A DNA stretch of 64,000 nucleotides from Obesumbacterium proteus (GTDB lineage Bacteria > Pseudomonadota > Gammaproteobacteria > Enterobacterales > Enterobacteriaceae). The first letter of the stretch is position 1. Each line of letters begins with the position of its first letter. Below the pieces are notes generated by a model. It did not search any database. It saw only the letters and a list, made by a program, of their open reading frames with translations, and was not told where the DNA came from. Both the position numbers and the translations under genes were made by a program. Of this stretch, positions 56,082 to 64,000 are shown one piece after another. The stretch covers positions 4,526,001 to 4,590,000 of the forward strand of contig NZ_CP014608.1 in assembly GCF_001586165.1 (NCBI RefSeq). Reading direction: 5' to 3'.

Positions 56082-56150
56082 ATGATTCTGCTTACATGGA
56101 TGGTTTCTCTGGTCAGAGACATTCCTGAATGGAAGAAAAAGGGAGAATAA
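56082..56150 (+). CDS. Possible 22-residue upstream ORF of the autotransporter
   Basis: MILLTWMVSLVRDIPEWKKK then GE and stop. AAGGG lies six bases before its ATG, and the stop TAA ends two bases before the autotransporter ATG, overlapping that gene's ribosome-binding site (GGGAG). The arrangement would allow translational coupling. I know no homologue; it could be chance. Confidence 0.4.
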   Translation: MILLTWMVSLVRDIPEWKKKGE

Positions 56151-56152
56151 TT

Positions 56153-59100
56153 ATGAAACAAACACGCCCGTTAAAAATATCAATGCTTGCCAGCTGTATT
56201 TCAGCTGCGCTTATTGTTTTTTCTATTCCTGCTTATTCACTGCCGGTTTCATCGTTACCAGACGACATTCGGGCGAAAATCCCCAGCGCAGCAAACACAG
56301 AATATAATGCCATCACCGGCACGCCTAACTACGTCTATGTTTGGGCTAATGAAGCGGTAAGAGTCTATGGCGATAACGTGACGCTAAATGGCCCCGGCGG
56401 CGAAGCCTTCAAACACACGGTCATGATCAACAATAATACTCAGACCGGTGCCAGCATCGGGGTTATTTTTGGCGATAATTTCACGGCGACCTCTGACGGT
56501 ACCGACTACGACACCATCCGTACCCACGGTAATGCGAGTACGCCTGATAACCCTATGTTCGTCATTATTGGCGATAACGCCAAGATTTATGCTAAAGGCT
56601 CGTCCGGCGACGCTATCAATACCGGCTATACATCCTATAACTCGGGTAATGGTTATTTAGGATCGGCCAACGTGTACGTTGGTAACAACGCCTACATCGA
56701 AACATGGGGTCAATCGGGTCATGGCATCTCGGTATCCGCGATGAAAGATGCTTCCGTGGCCGCTAACCGCGTCGTGGTTGAAGACAACGCCACCATTACG
56801 ACAAACGGCTCTAGCGCCTACGCAATTCGCACCGCTCAATCAGGTTCAAGCATCAAACTGGGGAATGGAGCCAAATTATATACTCATTCCAACAATGCTT
56901 ATGCGGCTTATGCAGCCACTTCAAGCCTCATTGAATTAGGCAAAAATACGCTGCTCAGCACCGAAGGTAGCTCATCTCACGCGCTGTACGCCACCGGCTC
57001 AGCTAAAATCCAAATTGATGATGGCATGAATATCTCTACCACCGGGAATAAATCATCGGGTATTTACAGCGTTAATAAGAGCGAAGTAACAGGTGGTAGT
57101 CGTAACACGATTACGACAGGCAATACTGATGCCTACGGGATCTATAGCTATTACGATGGCAACGTAACGCTAGGCCAAACCAATATCATAACCACAGGCA
57201 ATACGGCCTATGGTATCTATGCATATTCAGGTAAAGCTGCGGTAGGAGATGCGTCGTCTATCATCACAAACGGTGATGGCGCACATGGTGTATACGCACG
57301 TTTATACAACACCCGATATACATCGCCAGAAGTAACGCTGGGCGATGGCTCATCTATTCAGGTGAATAGTGCTAATGCAACTCACGGAATTTACAGCGCG
57401 GCTGCCAGCCTCGTCACTCTAGAGGGTGGACTCCATGTAGCCACCGCAGGCCGCCAATCTGACGGTAGTTACGCACTCTATGCAGCCGGAGGCACCATCG
57501 ATGGCTCCACCGGTGGTCAATATAATATTAACGGTGACATCAACGCGGAAGGCACAGACAGCCTGATCGATTTAAACCTAACCAACGGTTCAGTTTGGAA
57601 CGGCGCAGCCTATCAGAGCAACCTCGGAGAAAGCCGCATAGCACTGACCCATGCCTCATGGAATATGGACGGTGACTCCTCGGTGAGCGCGCTCACGCTA
57701 AATACAGGGAGCCAAATCAACTTTACCCACAGCGATGCGGATCCAACATTCAAAACCTTGACCATCACGGGCAACTACCATGGCGATGGTGGCTTGTTGG
57801 TTATGAATACCCAACTGGGCGACGATAGCTCACCGACCGATAAATTAGTGATTGCCGGTGATACCACCGGCTCGACTTACGTTGCCGTTAATAACGCGGG
57901 TGGTATAGGAGCGCTAACCACTAATGGGATTAAACTCATTGAAGTTCAAGGTGACTCAAGCGGCCAGTTCGTTCAGCAAGGTCGTATTGTCGCAGGCCTG
58001 TATGACTATTATTTGCAGCGTGGTGATTCATCCTACACGCCGCCAACCGCCTATGATCCAACGCAGTCAGCGCTAAACGACTGGTATTTGATTTCCAAGC
58101 TTCCTCCTGTTGAGCCACCAGAGGAACCTGAACCTCCGGTCGTTGAACCGCCTGAAGAGCCTGAACCTCCAGTCGTTGAACCACCTGAAGAACCAGAGCC
58201 TCCAGTCGTTGAACCGCCTGAAGAGCCTGAACCACCGGTAGTAGATCCGAAAGATCCTGAGCCTCCGGTCGTTGACCCGAAAGAACCGGAACCACCGGCA
58301 GTACCCAACAAGCCGAAAGATATGGTCGTTCGCCCAGAAGCGGGGAGTTATATTGCCAACCATGCGGCAGGTAATACTTTATTCACCACTCGATTACACG
58401 ATCGCTTGGGTGAAACTCAATATACCGATGCATTAACCGGTGAAGAAAAAGTGACCAGCATGTGGTTACACCAGATCGGTGGACGTAATAACTTTAAAGA
58501 TAGCAGTGGGCAGTTGAAAACCAGCACCAATCGCTACGTTATGCAATTAGGCGGTGATATTGCGCAGTGGAGTACGGATGGTCTAGATCGCTGGCACTTA
58601 GGCCTGATGGCTGGCTACGCCAATGCGAAAAGCCATACCCATTCGAACAAATCGCGCCATGACTCGCGTTCCAGCATTGATGGCTACTCCGTGGGCGCTT
58701 ACAGTACTTGGTATAACAACGATGCCGATAAGACTGGGCTCTATGTTGATACCTGGCTGCTGTATAACTGGTTTAAAAACTCGGTAAACGGTGATGATTT
58801 ACCGTCCGAATCCTATGACTCTAACGGTTTCACGGGATCTGTGGAAAGTGGATATACCTTTAAAGTGCGTGAAAGCGAACGCCGCAAAGTGTTTATTCAG
58901 CCTAAAGCACAGTTAACGTGGATGGGAGTCAAAGTGGATCGTCACGTAGAAAGAAACGGCACCCGAGTGGACAGCACGGGCAACAATAATCTGCAAACGC
59001 GTCTCGGCGTTCGCGCCTACATGCAGGGCAATGCAACACAGGATGACAATAAAGATCGTACCTTCGAACCCTTTGCTGAGATTAACTGGATCCATAATAC

Positions 59101-59293
59101 CCAGCGGTTCGGCGTAGAGATGAATAATGTCAAACTATCCCAAGACGGCGCACGCAACATTGGTGAAGTGAAAATCGGTATTGAAGGGCAATTCAGCCAA
59201 CGCACCAGTGGCTGGATAAATATCGCCCAGCAAATCGGCGATGCCGGTTATAACGACACGTCTGGCATGTTAGGGATTAAATATAGCTTCTAA
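56153..59293 (+). CDS. Type Va autotransporter adhesin-like protein
   Basis: 1046 aa from the ATG at 56153 (GGGAG upstream); an in-frame GTG/ATG at 56129 lies in the leader. Signal peptide ending PAYS (residue 29). The passenger (about 30-640) is a repetitive beta-helix: short strands with turns such as GNNAYIETWGQSGHGI, TGNTDAYGIYSYYDGNVTLGQ and TGNTAYGIYAYSG. A Pro/Glu/Val linker (about 651-722) repeats an 11-residue unit. The C-terminal autotransporter barrel (about 760-1046) ends LGIKYSF with the usual terminal Phe. No protease Ser motif was noticed, so an adhesin or aggregation role is more likely than an enzyme. Similar in plan to MisL/AIDA-type proteins. Confidence 0.9.
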   Translation: MKQTRPLKISMLASCISAALIVFSIPAYSLPVSSLPDDIRAKIPSAANTEYNAITGTPNYVYVWANEAVRVYGDNVTLNGPGGEAFKHTVMINNNTQTGASIGVIFGDNFTATSDGTDYDTIRTHGNASTPDNPMFVIIGDNAKIYAKGSSGDAINTGYTSYNSGNGYLGSANVYVGNNAYIETWGQSGHGISVSAMKDASVAANRVVVEDNATITTNGSSAYAIRTAQSGSSIKLGNGAKLYTHSNNAYAAYAATSSLIELGKNTLLSTEGSSSHALYATGSAKIQIDDGMNISTTGNKSSGIYSVNKSEVTGGSRNTITTGNTDAYGIYSYYDGNVTLGQTNIITTGNTAYGIYAYSGKAAVGDASSIITNGDGAHGVYARLYNTRYTSPEVTLGDGSSIQVNSANATHGIYSAAASLVTLEGGLHVATAGRQSDGSYALYAAGGTIDGSTGGQYNINGDINAEGTDSLIDLNLTNGSVWNGAAYQSNLGESRIALTHASWNMDGDSSVSALTLNTGSQINFTHSDADPTFKTLTITGNYHGDGGLLVMNTQLGDDSSPTDKLVIAGDTTGSTYVAVNNAGGIGALTTNGIKLIEVQGDSSGQFVQQGRIVAGLYDYYLQRGDSSYTPPTAYDPTQSALNDWYLISKLPPVEPPEEPEPPVVEPPEEPEPPVVEPPEEPEPPVVEPPEEPEPPVVDPKDPEPPVVDPKEPEPPAVPNKPKDMVVRPEAGSYIANHAAGNTLFTTRLHDRLGETQYTDALTGEEKVTSMWLHQIGGRNNFKDSSGQLKTSTNRYVMQLGGDIAQWSTDGLDRWHLGLMAGYANAKSHTHSNKSRHDSRSSIDGYSVGAYSTWYNNDADKTGLYVDTWLLYNWFKNSVNGDDLPSESYDSNGFTGSVESGYTFKVRESERRKVFIQPKAQLTWMGVKVDRHVERNGTRVDSTGNNNLQTRLGVRAYMQGNATQDDNKDRTFEPFAEINWIHNTQRFGVEMNNVKLSQDGARNIGEVKIGIEGQFSQRTSGWINIAQQIGDAGYNDTSGMLGIKYSF
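58106..58305 (+). repeat. 33-bp minisatellite encoding the autotransporter linker
   Basis: Four near-perfect units of 33 bp (EPPEEPEPPVV) followed by shorter variant units with DPK. Copies differ at synonymous positions (cct/cca, gaa/gag). In-frame, so gain or loss of units would change linker length without breaking the barrel. Confidence 0.88.
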
Positions 59294-59324
59294 GCTTTGT
59301 TCCTAAGTCCTTCGCTAAATACAC

Positions 59325-59350
59325 AGCCCGCCTTTACGGCGGGCTTTTGT
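59325..59350 (+). terminator. Autotransporter terminator
   Basis: AGCCCGCC (59325-59332) and GGCGGGCT (59338-59345) with a five-base loop, followed by TTT. Confidence 0.83.
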
Positions 59351-59558
59351 TTATCTGTAGAGCGACATACTTATTGCATACCAAACTTGCGAAGCACTTC
59401 CAGATATTAGCTATGTCAGTTTGCAGATCCCTACGTTAGTATAGTGCCCTAAAAAATCGTTCCGGATGACCGCTTCTCCAAACGATTTCGTGATGCTTAA
59501 ACAGAATCTAAAAAATCACGACAATCTTAAAATTCAATATATTAGATATAGAAATTCT

Positions 59559-62117
59559 ATGAGCGACATGACAAACCTAGACTCACACACCCCGATGATG
59601 CAGCAGTACTTAAAACTGAAAGCACAGCATCCTGATATCCTGCTGTTCTATCGTATGGGTGACTTCTACGAGCTATTTTATGATGATGCCAAACGCGCCT
59701 CTCAGCTCATGGATATTTCGCTAACCAAGCGCGGTGCCTCTGCCGGAGAGCCGATTCCCATGGCGGGCATTCCGCATCATGCCGTTGAAAACTATCTCGC
59801 AAAACTGGTACAGCTCGGTGAATCCGTCGCTATTTGTGAACAAATTGGCGACCCAGCAACCACTAAAGGGCCTGTCGAACGCAAAGTAGTTCGTATCGTC
59901 ACACCGGGTACCATCAGCGATGAAGCGCTACTCAAAGAGCGTCAGGATAACCTGCTAGCGGCAATCTGGCAGGACGCACGCGGCTTTGGCTTTGCGACTC
60001 TCGATATTAGCTCTGGCCGTTTTCGCGTTGCCGAACCTGCCGATCTCGAAACCATGGCCGCGGAACTCCAGCGCACTAATCCAGCTGAGCTGCTTTATCC
60101 CGAAGATTTTGCCTCAATGCAGTTAATTGAAAACCGCCGTGGCCTGCGCCGCCGTCCGCTTTGGGAGTTTGAGTTAGACACCGCACGGCAACAGCTAAAC
60201 CTCCAGTTTGGCACCCGCGATCTCAATGGTTTCGGCGTGGAGCAATCCACACAGGCGCTGCGTGCGGCTGGCTGTTTGCTGCAATATGTGAAGGATACGC
60301 AACGAACCACGCTGCCCCACATCCGTGGGATTACCATCGAGCGCCAGCAAGACGGCATTATTACGGATGCCGCAACCCGCCGAAATTTAGAGCTCACACA
60401 GAATCTCTCCGGCGGCGTTGAAAATACGCTGGCCGCTATTTTGGATTGCACCGTCACGCCGATGGGCAGTCGCATGCTCAAACGCTGGGTGCATATGCCG
60501 AGCCGCGATCACAAAGCGCTTAATCATCGTCAACAGGCCATCGAAGCCCTTCAGCCTCTGGTTGAAGACCTTCAACCGCTATTGCGTCAGGTCGGCGATC
60601 TTGAGCGAATTCTTGCCCGTTTAGCTCTGCGTACCGCTCGTCCACGTGACCTTGCCCGCATGCGCTATGCGTTCCAACAGCTACCTGAAATTCAGGCGCT
60701 CATCGGTGACCATGCCACGCCGCACATTGCCACGCTGGCGAAAAATGCCGGTCAGTTTGAAGAACTGAAAGAATTGTTGGAAAGAGCGGTCGTAGAAACC
60801 CCTCCCGTTCTGGTTCGCGACGGCGGAGTCATCGCGCCAGGCTACAACGCAGAGCTAGACGAATGGCGTGCGCTGGCCGACGGTGCTACCGACTACCTCG
60901 ATCGTTTAGAAATTCGTGAACGCGAGAAGCTTGGTTTAGACACTTTGAAAGTCGGTTTCAACGGCGTGCATGGCTATTACATTCAGGTTAGCCGTGGCCA
61001 AAGCCATTTAGTGCCGATTCACTATGTCCGTCGCCAGACCTTAAAAAACGCAGAACGCTATATCATCCCTGAGTTAAAAGAGTATGAAGACAAAGTTCTG
61101 ACCTCAAAAGGCAAAGCATTGGCGCTAGAAAAGCGTCTCTATGAAGAACTGTTCGACATGCTGTTACCTCATTTGGCCGATCTACAGCAAAGCGCTACCG
61201 CGCTGGCCGAACTAGATGTGCTGAGCAATCTGGCCGAGCGCGCTGAAACGCTAAACTATGTCCGCCCAGAGCTCAGCGATAAGCCCGGTATTAAAATCGT
61301 TGGCGGACGCCATCCTGTAGTTGAGCAAGTGCTCAAAGAGCCTTTCATTGCAAACCCATTGTCACTTTCACCACAGCGCCGCATGCTCGTGATCACCGGT
61401 CCTAACATGGGCGGGAAAAGCACCTATATGCGCCAAGCTGCGCTCATTGTGCTTATGGCGCACATTGGCAGCTTTGTGCCTGCTGAGAAAGCCGTGATCG
61501 GGCCTGTCGACCGCATATTCACCCGCGTGGGTGCCGCCGATGATTTAGCCTCAGGCCGTTCAACCTTCATGGTTGAGATGACCGAAACCGCCAATATCTT
61601 GCATAACGCCACGGAAAACAGTTTGGTGCTGATGGATGAAATTGGTCGCGGGACATCAACCTATGACGGCTTATCGCTGGCGTGGGCCTGTGCCGAAAAT
61701 CTGGCCAGCCGCATCAAAGCCATGACGTTATTCGCCACGCATTACTTCGAATTAACCACGTTGCCAGAAAAACTGGAAGGCGTATACAACGTCCATCTCG
61801 ATGCTCTAGAGCATGGTGACACCATTGCCTTTATGCACAGCGTACAAGATGGCGCGGCCAGCAAAAGCTATGGCCTTGCGGTTGCTGCGCTGGCGGGTGT
61901 TCCTCGCGATGTCATCAAGCGTGCAAGACAAAAACTCAAAGAGCTGGAAACTTTATCGGCGCAAACCGGCAATAGCCAAATTGATGGATCACAGCTTCAG
62001 CTTCTGGCTGAGCCTGAAGCATCACCGGCCGTGGAAGCGCTGGAAACGCTCGATCCCGATACGCTAACGCCGCGTCAGGCATTGGATTGGCTCTATCGCC
62101 TAAAAGGCATGGTTTAA
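59559..62117 (+). CDS. mutS: DNA mismatch repair protein MutS
   Basis: Recognises mispairs and small loops and recruits MutL. 852 aa from the ATG at 59559 (MSDMTNLDSHTPMMQQYL), close to the 853 aa of E. coli; an upstream ATG-like start at 59466 adds an AT-rich non-conserved leader. Mismatch-binding FYEL motif in RMGDFYELFYDDA, lever and clamp domains, Walker A GPNMGGKST near 613, Walker B LVLMDEIGRGTSTYDGL and the C-terminal tetramerisation segment ending LDWLYRLKGMV. Convergent with rpoS. Confidence 0.97.
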   Translation: MSDMTNLDSHTPMMQQYLKLKAQHPDILLFYRMGDFYELFYDDAKRASQLMDISLTKRGASAGEPIPMAGIPHHAVENYLAKLVQLGESVAICEQIGDPATTKGPVERKVVRIVTPGTISDEALLKERQDNLLAAIWQDARGFGFATLDISSGRFRVAEPADLETMAAELQRTNPAELLYPEDFASMQLIENRRGLRRRPLWEFELDTARQQLNLQFGTRDLNGFGVEQSTQALRAAGCLLQYVKDTQRTTLPHIRGITIERQQDGIITDAATRRNLELTQNLSGGVENTLAAILDCTVTPMGSRMLKRWVHMPSRDHKALNHRQQAIEALQPLVEDLQPLLRQVGDLERILARLALRTARPRDLARMRYAFQQLPEIQALIGDHATPHIATLAKNAGQFEELKELLERAVVETPPVLVRDGGVIAPGYNAELDEWRALADGATDYLDRLEIREREKLGLDTLKVGFNGVHGYYIQVSRGQSHLVPIHYVRRQTLKNAERYIIPELKEYEDKVLTSKGKALALEKRLYEELFDMLLPHLADLQQSATALAELDVLSNLAERAETLNYVRPELSDKPGIKIVGGRHPVVEQVLKEPFIANPLSLSPQRRMLVITGPNMGGKSTYMRQAALIVLMAHIGSFVPAEKAVIGPVDRIFTRVGAADDLASGRSTFMVEMTETANILHNATENSLVLMDEIGRGTSTYDGLSLAWACAENLASRIKAMTLFATHYFELTTLPEKLEGVYNVHLDALEHGDTIAFMHSVQDGAASKSYGLAVAALAGVPRDVIKRARQKLKELETLSAQTGNSQIDGSQLQLLAEPEASPAVEALETLDPDTLTPRQALDWLYRLKGMV

Positions 62118-62135
62118 ACTCTAAACTTGCAGCAT

Positions 62136-62170
62136 AAAAAAAGGTGAAGCCGCAAAGCTTCACCTTTTTA
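62136..62170. terminator. Bidirectional terminator between mutS and rpoS
   Basis: AAAGGTGAAGC-CGCAAA-GCTTCACCTTT with A and T runs on each side. Confidence 0.87.
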
Positions 62171-62191
62171 TTTTATGCGTTGTCGAAAGTC

Positions 62192-63178
62192 TTATTCGCG
62201 GAATAAAGCCTCAATGCTCAATCCCTGTCCTTGCAGGATTTCACGCAGACGGCGCAAGCCTTCAACTTGGATTTGACGCACACGCTCACGGGTTAAACCG
62301 ATTTCGCGCCCAACATCTTCCAAGGTAGCAGCTTCATAACCCAGCAGACCAAAACGACGTGCCAAAACTTCACGTTGTTTCGCGTTAAGCTCAAATAACC
62401 ACTTAACAATACTCTGCTTCATGTCATCGCTTTGCGTGGTATCTTCCGGGCCACTTTCATTCTCATCGGTGAGAATATCCAGTAAGGCCTTCTCTGAATC
62501 GCCCCCCAGCGGAGTATCCACTGAAGTAATACGCTCGTTTAAGCGCAGCATACGGCTAACGTCTGTGACCGGACGATCTAACTGCTCAGCAATCTCTTCC
62601 GCGCTCGGTTCATGATCCAGTTTGTGTGAAAGTTCACGTGCGGTTCGCAGATAAACGTTCAACTCTTTGACAATATGAATCGGCAAACGGATTGTACGCG
62701 TCTGATTCATGATAGCCCGCTCAATCGTTTGGCGGATCCACCATGTTGCATAGGTAGAGAAACGGAAGCCACGTTCTGGATCGAACTTCTCGACGGCACG
62801 GATTAAACCTAAATTGCCTTCTTCGATCAGATCTAACAGCGCAAGGCCGCGATTGCTATAGCGACGGGCGATTTTAACCACCAGACGCAGGTTACTTTCG
62901 ATCATTCTACGACGAGACGCTTCATCTCCACGTAACGCTCGTCGTGCAAAAAAGACTTCTTCTTCTGCGGTTAGCAGCGGAGAGTAACCGATTTCGCCCA
63001 AGTAAAGCTGAGTTGCATCAAGTACACGTTGTGAAACGGCTTGTGCCATCAGTTCATCGGATGAATCAACCTCGGAGGGTTCTTCAACGAGTACCTTCTC
63101 GTCAAACGCTTCTTCCCCGTTCTCATCGAAGTCTACTTCTTCATTTGACTCGTTAACTTTCAGCGTATTCTGGCTCAT
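62192..63178 (-). CDS. rpoS: RNA polymerase sigma factor RpoS
   Basis: Stationary-phase and general-stress sigma factor. 328 aa (330 in E. coli). Acidic N-terminal region 1.1, region 1.2/2 with YLGEIGYSPLLTAEEE, RRRMIESNLRLVVKIARRY, LLDLIEEGNLGLIRAVEKFDPERGFRFSTYATWWIRQTIERAI, region 3 with HIVKELNVYLR including the ClpXP/RssB contact Lys, and region 4 helix-turn-helix TLEDVGREIGLTRERVRQIQVEGLRRLR. Downstream of nlpD, as in other enterobacteria. Confidence 0.99.
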   Translation of the reverse strand: MSQNTLKVNESNEEVDFDENGEEAFDEKVLVEEPSEVDSSDELMAQAVSQRVLDATQLYLGEIGYSPLLTAEEEVFFARRALRGDEASRRRMIESNLRLVVKIARRYSNRGLALLDLIEEGNLGLIRAVEKFDPERGFRFSTYATWWIRQTIERAIMNQTRTIRLPIHIVKELNVYLRTARELSHKLDHEPSAEEIAEQLDRPVTDVSRMLRLNERITSVDTPLGGDSEKALLDILTDENESGPEDTTQSDDMKQSIVKWLFELNAKQREVLARRFGLLGYEAATLEDVGREIGLTRERVRQIQVEGLRRLREILQGQGLSIEALFRE

Positions 63179-63230
63179 AGCTGTACCCTACCCGTGATAT
63201 TGCGGGCAGAATACAGCGATTCTGCCCCGA
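63179..63230 (-). promoter_or_regulatory. rpoS translation-initiation region and hairpin
   Basis: Between the nlpD stop and the rpoS ATG. It keeps ATCACGGGTAGG just before the start, the segment sequestered in the E. coli leader. Upstream is a perfect 9-bp stem GGGCAGAAT/ATTCTGCCC (63204-63227) with a six-base loop. Most of the sRNA-responsive leader would lie inside nlpD. Confidence 0.6.
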
Positions 63231-64000
63231 CTATCGCTGCGGCAAGTAGCGCAGCGGGTTTACGGATTTCCCCTTGTAACGAATTTCAAAGTGCAATCTT
63301 ACTGAGCTGGTTCCGGTGCTCCCCATGGTTGCAATTTTTTGACCCGCCTTAACCTCTTGTTGTTCCCGGACCAGCATCGTGTCGTTATGGGCATAGGCGC
63401 TCAGGTAGTCATCATTGTGTTTAATGATGATCAGATTTCCGTAACCACGCAGCGCGTTGCCGGCGTATACCACACGACCATCAGCCGTGGCGACCACCGA
63501 CTGGCCGCGTGAACCCGCAATATCGACGCCTTTATTTCCACCTTCGGCAGAAGAGAAGTTATCGATAATTTTACCGTCAGTAGGCCAGCGCCAGGTTCCA
63601 ACTGGAGCACTGCTGCTTACGCTACTGGCTGACGAGCTCGGAACTGTAGCTGCAGCAGTCGTTGTCGCCGCTGTAGCTGTAGATGCAGGCAACATTTTGC
63701 CAACATTCTGTTTACCCGAATTATCAGAATACGCTGTGGTTGATTGAGAATCAACACCTGTGCTCTTAATTTGACCACTTGATGGTTGCGTTGGAACTCC
63801 GCTGGTTCCATCGTTAGCAGCAAGCATGCCGCCGCTGTTGCTGTTGGCGTCTAATTTGATTGTTTGCCCAACATTGAGGCTGTACGGCGCAGGAATGTTG
63901 TTTTTCTCTGCAAGATCGCGGAAGTCATTTCCAGAGATCCACGCGATATAAAAGAGCGTATCGCCGCGTTTTACGGTATAAGTGCCGCCGCTATAGCTTC
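63231..64000 (-). CDS. nlpD: Murein hydrolase activator NlpD (partial, start beyond the window)
   Basis: C-terminal 256 residues of an outer-membrane lipoprotein that activates the amidase AmiC during cell separation. At the window edge is a LysM domain (YTVKRGDTLFYIAWISGNDF), then a Ser/Thr/Ala-rich linker of about 100 residues, then a degenerate LytM/M23 domain (STRWPTDG-like WRWPTDGKIIDNFSSAEGGNKGVDIAG to VNPLRYLPQR). The zinc-binding His of active M23 peptidases is replaced in the GGNKGVD segment, fitting an activator rather than an enzyme. The main rpoS promoter normally lies within this gene. Confidence 0.95.
   Translation of the reverse strand, partial: SYSGGTYTVKRGDTLFYIAWISGNDFRDLAEKNNIPAPYSLNVGQTIKLDANSNSGGMLAANDGTSGVPTQPSSGQIKSTGVDSQSTTAYSDNSGKQNVGKMLPASTATAATTTAAATVPSSSASSVSSSAPVGTWRWPTDGKIIDNFSSAEGGNKGVDIAGSRGQSVVATADGRVVYAGNALRGYGNLIIIKHNDDYLSAYAHNDTMLVREQQEVKAGQKIATMGSTGTSSVRLHFEIRYKGKSVNPLRYLPQR

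Noticed and set aside
58051..58311. Minus-strand ORF of Gly/Ser/Thr repeats opposite the autotransporter linker
   Set aside because: It is the antisense reading of the Pro-rich 33-bp repeat; no ribosome-binding site, and low complexity arises from the repeat itself.

Overview
The window is chromosomal DNA from a member of the Enterobacterales. Its 16S rRNA variable regions (read from memory) and its gene neighbourhoods fit Hafnia or its close relative Obesumbacterium. Most genes are core housekeeping genes that align residue for residue with E. coli proteins I know. Four stretches look accessory or rearranged: the left end, the aroF-rplS interval, the pncC-mltB interval and the mltB-mutS interval.

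Layout. 1-5.5 kb: a ydcSTU-type ABC importer headed by a PatD-like aldehyde dehydrogenase that is frameshifted at a G homopolymer, with a LysR regulator upstream. 5.7-11 kb: tRNA-Asp, dnaQ/rnhA, yafS/gloB, mltD, yafD. 11.3-17 kb: a complete rRNA operon on the minus strand (P1 and P2 promoters, 16S, tRNA-Glu, 23S, 5S, distal tRNA-Asp, terminator). 17-27 kb: clpB, pgeF, rluD, bamD, raiA, pheL-pheA, tyrA-aroF. 27-31 kb: a BtsR-like regulator without an adjacent kinase, a YfiL-like lipoprotein, a Dcu-type C4-dicarboxylate carrier and a DUF481 outer-membrane protein. 31-40 kb: rpsP-rimM-trmD-rplS, ffh, ypjD (corE), corB, luxS, the sRNA MicA, gshA, yqaBA. 40.5-47 kb: four tRNA-Arg plus tRNA-Ser, csrA, alaS, recX, recA with its LexA box, pncC. 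47-53 kb: a self-contained TonB-dependent uptake locus (permease, ATPase, receptor, binding protein, dedicated TonB), with tonB split by a frameshift at an A8 tract. 53-59.3 kb: mltB, then a ToxR-like membrane regulator followed by a large autotransporter adhesin. 59.5-64 kb: mutS, rpoS and the 3' part of nlpD.

How it fits together. The rRNA operon joins a neighbourhood that in E. coli lies beside rrnH (dnaQ to yafD, tRNA-Asp) to one that lies beside rrnG (clpB to aroF, spacer tRNA-Glu). This is what recombination between rrn operons would leave. The aromatic block keeps its classical controls: a Phe-rich leader peptide with an attenuator for pheA, and TyrR-like boxes for aroF. The least ordinary parts are the TonB locus and the ToxR-like regulator/autotransporter pair, whose arrangement recalls MarT-MisL of Salmonella. 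I see no CRISPR array, phage, insertion sequence or convincing new defence system. The two frameshifts both sit in homopolymers, so sequencing error must be excluded before they are read as biology.
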